A DNA stretch of 10,568 bases from Chlamydiota bacterium (GTDB taxonomy: Bacteria > Chlamydiota > Chlamydiia > Chlamydiales > Rhabdochlamydiaceae), in the NCBI GenBank assembly GCA_011065235.1, contig JAAKFB010000048.1:1-10568 (forward strand), written 5' to 3'. This document shows positions 6,519-10,568 of the stretch, in pieces (position 1 is the first letter of the stretch; each line of letters starts with the position of its first letter). Both the position numbers and the translations under genes were made by a program. The notes beneath the pieces are model-generated. The model was not told the origin of the DNA and did no database searches. It saw nothing but the letters and a program-made list of their open reading frames with translations.

Positions 6519-8434
6519 AGTTTGGAAACATTCGGAAATCGTTATTGATCTCTTGCCTCATTGTTTCGGTTGCCCTGCATATCGGAGCTGTTTGGTTTAT
6601 CTATAGCCATCCCTTTCAGTTTGCAAGTACTGACAAAATGGCTCTGGTAGGACCTGCCCCATCGCCGACAATCCTCCACCAAGATGATGCCGAAGCTCTC
6701 GTTCAGCGGATGGAAAAAGCCCTCGAAGAATCGCTCAATACCATAGTCGCCCTCACCCCCAAGGAAAATACCCATATCGACCTTGCCAAAGCCCCTCCCC
6801 TAGACGACGAAGAAATCATTCAAATAGGCAAATCTCTCCCCCCCAAACAGCTTTTCGCTTCCTCTGGAAAAATGAGCAAAGATGACCTTGCTCAAATGCA
6901 ATCAAAAGAAAACGACTTTGCTACCAACATGCCTCCACTCTTTGACCCCGAGTTTGAAGCCTCTCTTCATGAGTTTGCCCTCGACGACGAACTCGAAGAA
7001 GATCCTTTCACCTATAAGAGTGAAAAATATGCCAGCATCGATTTTTCGGATTCGCGCAATAGCTGCGAAACTCCTGGGGCCGCACAAATCATCGAAGATG
7101 ATTTAACCATGACCGATCAGCAATTTTGTCCATCGGCCCTTCCCACTCACCGCTCCGAGGGACTCGATCCCCACTTCGTCTCTTCACTACAAAAGCTCAA
7201 AACCCCAAGAGCCGAAGTCACCGAAGAAATGAGTGAAGATAAAATGTTCAATCGACTAGATGAGAGCACTACCCCCAATCTCATTCTCCCCAACTCCGTG
7301 GATTATTTGCGTAGCCAGTGGATCAAACGGAGCCTTGCAGAGCAACAACTCCCCGACCTCGACTACTACGGACTCGAAGAAATCACCACTACCCTCCAAT
7401 GGGAAGAAGATATTGATATCGATATCGCCCTGATGCCTGCACCAGAAGGGAACAAATACATCTTCTCGCTCACCATCCACCCCGAATTTGAAACCGATTG
7501 CCAGACCATGCATCAAAACTTCTATTTCATCATCGATCGCTCCAGCTCTATAGAAAAACACAAATTCAGTCGTTTCAAGCGGGCCGTCCAGCGTTCACTC
7601 GCAGCCCTTTGCGAAGGAGATCACTTCAACATTTACATCTTTGACAAAAACGTCGTCAAACTCTCCGATCGCAATCTTCCCGTCACCCCTAAAACCATCC
7701 AAATGGCCGAAGATTACCTCGACCATCAAAGTGGCAAAACCCATTTTGCTGCAACAGAAGTTTACACCTCCCTAGAGAAAATGCTCCCCGATCATTTTGA
7801 CCCTGATGAGCTCCACTCCGTCATCTTAATCACCGATGGGAACACCTTGCTAAGCTCTCAAAAACAGCAAAAAACCCTTTCCCAATGGGCAAAAAAATAC
7901 GATGGGGCTGTTAATTTCTACACAGCCGCCGCAGGGAAAGGCAATAATCTCGTCCTCCTCGATCTCCTCAGCTACTCCACCGCTGGAAAAATGCTCTATT
8001 CCGACACCAATGCCGGTTTTCCACGAAAACTCGTCCGCCTCGTGAAAGACCTCCATAACCCCATCGTCAAAAACATCTCCATCGACATCTCTCCAAGCGA
8101 TTCAGGAGCCAAAGTAACTCTTTACCCGCGCAATCAACAACAGCTCCCTCCCATGTTTGCCCAGCAACCCTATACCGTCGTTGGAACCATCGATGAACTC
8201 TGCGACCTCACCCTTTTCATCCAAGGGCGTAACCATGACAAATGGCTCAACATCCGCAAACAGATTTCCCTCAGAAATGCCACAAGAACAGGCAGATCCC
8301 TCGAAAAACTTTGGGCTAACACCCAATCCAAAATCTGTTATGATCATTTCCTAAAAAATGGGAAGAACACCCACTTGAAGGAAGCCAAGCAGATCGTCGC
8401 CCCTTATCGCGGCGTCATTGCCACTGACCAATGA
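6515..8434 (+). CDS. von Willebrand A-domain protein with TonB-like N-terminal anchor
   Basis: 639 residues. Residues about 9-30 form one membrane helix (SLLISCLIVSVALHIGAVWF). It contains S18-x-x-x-H22, the same spacing as the Ser/His pair in the TonB/TolA anchor that contacts ExbB/ExbD. Residues 35-320 are a low-complexity, acidic, probably extended periplasmic linker rich in Glu, Asp, Pro and Leu. Residues about 330-520 are a vWA domain with an intact MIDAS: DRSSS (D341, S343, S345), T409 in GKTHF, and D441 in ITDG. The C-terminus (LEKLWANTQSKI ... KQIVAPYRGVIATD) resembles the tail of VIT/vWA proteins of the inter-alpha-trypsin type ('LWAr.kI', 'ygIvTPYTS.vAv'), but no VIT domain is seen before the vWA. 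Such domains bind protein ligands through a divalent metal. Translation is coupled by ATGA overlaps to the TPR gene upstream and rsmD downstream. The vWA call is firm; the motor link is inference. Confidence 0.9.
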   Translation: MKFGNIRKSLLISCLIVSVALHIGAVWFIYSHPFQFASTDKMALVGPAPSPTILHQDDAEALVQRMEKALEESLNTIVALTPKENTHIDLAKAPPLDDEEIIQIGKSLPPKQLFASSGKMSKDDLAQMQSKENDFATNMPPLFDPEFEASLHEFALDDELEEDPFTYKSEKYASIDFSDSRNSCETPGAAQIIEDDLTMTDQQFCPSALPTHRSEGLDPHFVSSLQKLKTPRAEVTEEMSEDKMFNRLDESTTPNLILPNSVDYLRSQWIKRSLAEQQLPDLDYYGLEEITTTLQWEEDIDIDIALMPAPEGNKYIFSLTIHPEFETDCQTMHQNFYFIIDRSSSIEKHKFSRFKRAVQRSLAALCEGDHFNIYIFDKNVVKLSDRNLPVTPKTIQMAEDYLDHQSGKTHFAATEVYTSLEKMLPDHFDPDELHSVILITDGNTLLSSQKQQKTLSQWAKKYDGAVNFYTAAAGKGNNLVLLDLLSYSTAGKMLYSDTNAGFPRKLVRLVKDLHNPIVKNISIDISPSDSGAKVTLYPRNQQQLPPMFAQQPYTVVGTIDELCDLTLFIQGRNHDKWLNIRKQISLRNATRTGRSLEKLWANTQSKICYDHFLKNGKNTHLKEAKQIVAPYRGVIATDQ

Positions 8435-8970
8435 AAATCCTAGCCGGACGATACAAAAACCGCCCTATCAAAACTCCCAAAGGCTCGAAAACGCGTCCCA
8501 CCTCGAGCAAGATGCGCGCAACCATCTTCAATATTCTGCAAAACCAAATAGAAGAAGCCCGCTTTCTCGACCTTTTTGCAGGTAGCGGCTCAATGGGACT
8601 TGAAGCACTCTCTCGCGGTGCCTCTAGTGCCACCTTCGTGGAACATAACCGAGCTGCTTTCCACTGTATTCGAGATAACCTTTCTTCTCTCAATATAACT
8701 GCCACTGTTCTCCAGATGGATGCGAAAGCCGCTCTCAAACTCCTCGCAAAGAAAAAAAACCTCTTCGACCTCATTTACATCGATCCACCCTACGATCTCG
8801 ACATCTTATATCTGCTCGATCTCCTGCCCCCCATCCTCGCACCGGATGGCCTTATCCTTCTCGAGCAAAGCAAACACACCACCGTTGAAACAACCGCCCT
8901 CAAACAAATCGATGAGCGCAACTTTGGCGATACCACGCTATATTTTTTCAAAGAAAATAGATCCCTCTAA
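8431..8970 (+). CDS. rsmD: 16S rRNA (guanine(966)-N2)-methyltransferase RsmD
   Basis: 179 residues, close to the usual size (about 180-200). RsmD methylates N2 of G966 in helix 31 of 16S rRNA, using S-adenosylmethionine, on assembled 30S particles. The diagnostic N-terminus is present: ILAGRYKNRPIKTPKG followed by TRPTSSKMRATIFNIL (residues 3-36). The SAM-binding motif I is LDLFAGSGSMGLEALSRGA (46-64), an acidic residue ends strand 2 (FVEHN, 69-73), and the catalytic N6/N2-type motif IV is DPPY (118-121). The start overlaps the vWA stop (ATGA, 8431-8434) and has no evident SD, so it relies on coupling. It is the last gene of its operon and stops 19 bases before the convergent membrane protein gene. 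The functional link with the TPR and vWA genes is probably only shared transcription. Confidence 0.95.
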   Translation: MKILAGRYKNRPIKTPKGSKTRPTSSKMRATIFNILQNQIEEARFLDLFAGSGSMGLEALSRGASSATFVEHNRAAFHCIRDNLSSLNITATVLQMDAKAALKLLAKKKNLFDLIYIDPPYDLDILYLLDLLPPILAPDGLILLEQSKHTTVETTALKQIDERNFGDTTLYFFKENRSL

Positions 8971-8972
8971 CT

Positions 8973-8993
8973 TTAAGGAGATATTTCATTCAT
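8973..8993 (-). pseudogene. Truncated start of a fourth copy of the tandem membrane gene
   Basis: Directly downstream of the last paralog, an ATG (8993-8991) overlaps its TGA in the same ATGA arrangement that joins the two preceding paralogs. It reads MNEISP then TAA (8975-8973). This matches the start of the other copies (MSEIS in one; MNEL...SPLISS in the other), and the DNA upstream of it, ending CTAGA, is also shared. After six codons the similarity stops, two bases from the rsmD stop codon. The simplest reading is a formerly longer array trimmed by deletion up to rsmD. Confidence 0.55.
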
Positions 8994-9409
8994 TCTAGTA
9001 CCCGCCGTGTGATCATAGCCGATACAAACAGAGCCGTTGAAACTCCCCAACTACACGTTACTGCGTGTTGAAACCTAGATGTTTTCTTATCAAAACCAGA
9101 ACACTGCGCCACGCTCCTTGCAAGATTACAAAAGAAACCAACGGTACACAGAGATACCCCTATCCCAGATATCACCCATTCATCACGGACAGATTCTAGC
9201 TCTAAAATTGTCGTGATAAGATGCGTGGCTGCGAAAAAAAACATCCCACCATGAATCAAACCAGTCCAAAACCTGCAATACCCGCCATTTTGAGGGAACC
9301 AGTCTCTTGGAGTGATGATTGTGTGGCAAACTACAGTACAAGAACAGCATGGTCCAACAGCATCTTCGACATCAAAGTTGGATGGTATTAAGCGAGATAT
9401 CTCACTCAT
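8990..9409 (-). CDS. Cys-rich three-helix membrane protein, paralog 1
   Basis: 139 residues of unrecognised family. Layout: a soluble N-terminus with EDAVGPCCSCTVVCHTIITP (about 15-34, four Cys and one His in 15 residues), a first hydrophobic segment (LIHGGMFFFAATHLITTI, about 51-68), a second (WVISGIGVSLCTVGFFCNLA, about 78-97) followed by RSVAQCSGFDKK, and a third at the C-terminus (HAVTCSWGVSTALFVSAMIT). Its last 23-residue block is identical to that in the next paralog upstream. The start ATG overlaps the preceding paralog's TGA (9406-9409) and there is no SD, so expression is coupled. The Cys cluster could bind metal or form disulfides; nothing in the sequence decides this. Lineage-specific membrane or secreted-effector roles are possible but unproven. 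Confidence 0.75.
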   Translation of the reverse strand: MSEISRLIPSNFDVEDAVGPCCSCTVVCHTIITPRDWFPQNGGYCRFWTGLIHGGMFFFAATHLITTILELESVRDEWVISGIGVSLCTVGFFCNLARSVAQCSGFDKKTSRFQHAVTCSWGVSTALFVSAMITRRVLE

Positions 9410-9831
9410 TCTAGTGTTGCCCGCGTGATCATAGCCGATACAAACAGAGCCGTTGAAACTCCCCAGCTACACGTTACCGCGTGCTGAAACATAGATCTTT
9501 TATCAAAACCGGACCACTGCGCCACGCTCCTTCCAAGATTACAAAAGAAACCAACTGCACACACAGATACCCCTATCCCAGATAGTATCCATCTATCAAC
9601 GATTGCGTCTGCTTTTTTAATTGTCAAAAAAAGATCTACGACTGCCAGCGTAAACCAAAAACCATGAACCAATATAGTACAACCTCCCCAATCTCCACCA
9701 CTTTTGAAGCACCAGTCGCGTGGAGTGATGATTTTGTGGCTAATTACGGTACAAGAACAGCATGGTCCGACAGCATCTTCGATATCAAAGTTGGATGATA
9801 TTAAAGGAGATCGAACATTCAACTCATTCAT
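9406..9831 (-). CDS. Cys-rich three-helix membrane protein, paralog 2
   Basis: 141 residues from ATG 9831. A TTG one codon upstream (9834) is also in frame, but the SD (GAGGAG, within the stop region of the preceding gene, plus-strand CTCCTC at 9838-9843) is better spaced for the ATG. Same layout as paralog 1: EDAVGPCCSCTVISHKIITP near the N-terminus, hydrophobic segments around 53-72 and 82-102, RSVAQWSGFDKR, and the C-terminal HAVTCSWGVSTALFVSAMIT. It is strongly similar to paralog 1 at both ends, but residues about 38-80 differ. Second gene of the three-gene leftward array, abutting paralog 3 upstream and overlapping paralog 1 downstream. Function unknown. Confidence 0.75.
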   Translation of the reverse strand: MNELNVRSPLISSNFDIEDAVGPCCSCTVISHKIITPRDWCFKSGGDWGGCTILVHGFWFTLAVVDLFLTIKKADAIVDRWILSGIGVSVCAVGFFCNLGRSVAQWSGFDKRSMFQHAVTCSWGVSTALFVSAMITRATLE

Positions 9832-9834
9832 CAA

Positions 9835-10311
9835 TTACTCCTCATGACACCGTATCCTATAAGTTATCATTGCTGACGAAAATAGCGTCAAATTAATGAA
9901 CTCAAAACACGTTGCAAAATGACGTCGATTTGAAAGCCTCTGTTCAAACCCCAAACCTTGCGCTGCACTCATGGTGCAACTACAAAAAAACCGCATCGCA
10001 CAAAACGACACTAGCACCGCAAAATATTGATAGTCAAGATTATCGCAAGGTAATGGCTCGGAGATTGACGCTCCGACCAAAGAAGCGAGCCCTAACAAAG
10101 TAAGCCCACCAGACAACCATGTACATGTATTGCTGAGCCTAGGTCGATCAAAGAAAGGCCTCTCGTTCTCGTCTAAATCTTCTCCAGTTGAGCAACTATA
10201 ACTCGAGTGGCAACAGCATAGTAATTTTACATAAAAGTATTTATTTGAAGTGAAACTTTCCCAATCAACTTCCCTAGGGAGAAAGGGGGCCCTAACACTG
10301 GATACGCCCAT
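9835..10311 (-). CDS. Cys-rich membrane protein, divergent paralog 3
   Basis: 158 residues from ATG 10311, chosen because GGAGG (plus-strand CCTCC at 10317-10321) lies five bases upstream. An adjacent ATG at 10314 and TTGs at 10344 and 10362 are alternatives; the last would give 175 residues. It is a distant relative of the two following genes: a Cys cluster (LLCCCHSSYSCS, about 47-58), then three hydrophobic segments, TWLSGGLTLLGLASLVGASI, YFAVLVSFCAMRFFCSCTMS and FATCFEFINLTLFSSAMIT. The pattern SFCAMRFFCS..MSAAQGLGFEQ matches GVS.C.VGFFCN..RSVAQ.SGFDK in the others, and all end in SAMIT-R/Y. Between the Cys cluster and the first helix it has an extra acidic stretch (GEDLDENERPFFDRPR). Its TAA is contiguous with the next gene's leader. 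First gene of the array; function unknown. Confidence 0.7.
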   Translation of the reverse strand: MGVSSVRAPFLPREVDWESFTSNKYFYVKLLCCCHSSYSCSTGEDLDENERPFFDRPRLSNTCTWLSGGLTLLGLASLVGASISEPLPCDNLDYQYFAVLVSFCAMRFFCSCTMSAAQGLGFEQRLSNRRHFATCFEFINLTLFSSAMITYRIRCHEE

Positions 10312-10342
10312 CATTGCCTCCAAAATTAATTTTGGCGCGTTC

Positions 10343-10372
10343 AAAATACTCCTTCTTTTCAAAATTTATCAA
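10343..10372 (-). promoter_or_regulatory. Possible promoter of the three-paralog array
   Basis: On the minus strand, TTGATA (10372-10367, 5/6 of the -35 consensus) is followed after 18 bases by TATTTT (10348-10343, 4/6 of the -10 consensus). A start near 10336 would leave a short leader carrying the GGAGG before ATG 10311 and would exclude the two upstream TTG starts. The region is AT-rich, so chance matches are likely. Confidence 0.35.
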
Positions 10373-10565
10373 CTAATTTAATTTTTTGTTCGCGTTTGCT
10401 TGACACTCCTCCAAAAACAGGTGGATCTAGTCCCTTTCCAACTCGACAATGAATTTTTCTTACTTGCCCAAACTCATCCTTCGCAATTCTTTTGAGCTAG
10501 AAAAATGCCAACGCTACTGCCCGCCAAAACCACAATTGGTAGCAAAGAACAGCATGTAGTATTTA
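10359..10565 (-). pseudogene. Possible broken gene remnant at the right edge
   Basis: In one minus-strand frame, 45 codons (10496-10362) precede TGA at 10361-10359 and read like real protein (KDEFGQVRKIHCRVGKG, then DPPVFGGVSS and KREQKIKLVDKF). No good start codon is present. The frame is cut by TAG at 10499-10497, before which another 21 codons (LCYQLWFWRAVALAFF) run to a TAA at 10565-10563. No family was recognised. It may be a decayed gene or an accidental open frame. Otherwise the right-hand 200 bases hold nothing I can support. Confidence 0.2.
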
Positions 10566-10568
10566 TCC

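Larger units (their letters stand above)
8990..9831. repeat. Tandem direct duplication of about 420 bp
   Basis: The two genes at 8990-9409 and 9406-9831 are near-identical DNA repeats at both ends. The longest exact match noticed is 9009-9049 against 9425-9465 (41 bases, offset 416). Another strong block covers the N-terminal codons (about 9308-9385 against 9720-9800). The middle is diverged and the offset changes slightly, showing small indels. This is a recent tandem gene duplication. Confidence 0.85.

Noticed and set aside
8971..8989. Terminator between rsmD and the convergent array
   Set aside because: Only 19 bases separate the stops. No stem or T-tract is visible; the stretch is explained by the paralog remnant.
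10400..10428. TTGACA on the plus strand as a rightward promoter
   Set aside because: A perfect -35 hexamer, but at 17 bases the sequence is GGATCT, with no acceptable -10 nearby.
10449..10559. Plus-strand ORF of 36 codons starting MNFSYLPKL
   Set aside because: No SD, no recognisable similarity, and a length expected by chance.

Overview
The window carries ten protein-coding genes, packed almost without gaps, plus one long inverted repeat and a small tandem gene array. No rRNA, tRNA, CRISPR array, insertion sequence or phage gene was seen. The style is that of a Gram-negative bacterium with a double membrane: lipoprotein and export signals, TPR-rich envelope proteins, and good SD sequences with sigma70-like promoters. 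The mix of an MFS carrier, an EamA/DMT carrier, large TPR proteins, an RsmD gene and a lineage-specific cluster of small Cys-rich membrane proteins made me think of a Chlamydiota-type (environmental chlamydia) genome. That placement is an inference from general feel; no marker gene in the window proves it.

Layout. (1) Positions 2-2631, plus strand: a 5'-truncated MFS transporter, a small lipoprotein with a 'GVS..VI.AM' helical domain, and a two-TM protein with a C-terminal TPR region. They are joined by an ATGA overlap and an abutting TAG-ATG, so they are one operon whose promoter lies outside the window. (2) Positions 2637-3557, minus strand: a DMT/EamA-type ten-helix transporter with its own clear promoter and SD. 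It converges on operon 1, and both stop codons fall inside one GGGCCC hairpin. (3) Positions 3558-3743: a divergent promoter region built around a 22-bp perfect inverted repeat. (4) Positions 3744-8970, plus strand: a 924-residue exported TPR protein, a 639-residue von Willebrand A protein and rsmD, each joined to the next by an ATGA overlap. (5) Positions 8973-10311, minus strand: three tandem paralogous Cys-rich three-helix membrane proteins, plus the cut-off start of a fourth copy lying against the rsmD stop. (6) Positions 10312-10568: a putative promoter for that array and a possible broken reading frame.

How the genes may work together. The most interesting unit is operon 4. The vWA protein has an intact MIDAS metal site (D341-x-S343-x-S345, T409, D441) but is anchored by a single N-terminal helix carrying the S-x-x-x-H spacing typical of TonB/TolA. 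In those proteins that helix couples to an ExbB/ExbD (TolQ/TolR) proton-motive motor. With the exported TPR scaffold encoded just before it, this suggests an energised or motor-linked envelope complex with a metal-dependent adhesion or binding domain. This is inference from motifs only. The rsmD gene at the end of the operon is a housekeeping rRNA methyltransferase and is probably only a passenger. The tandem Cys-rich family was not recognised. Its recent duplications, conserved ends and variable middle fit a fast-evolving membrane protein family of unknown role.
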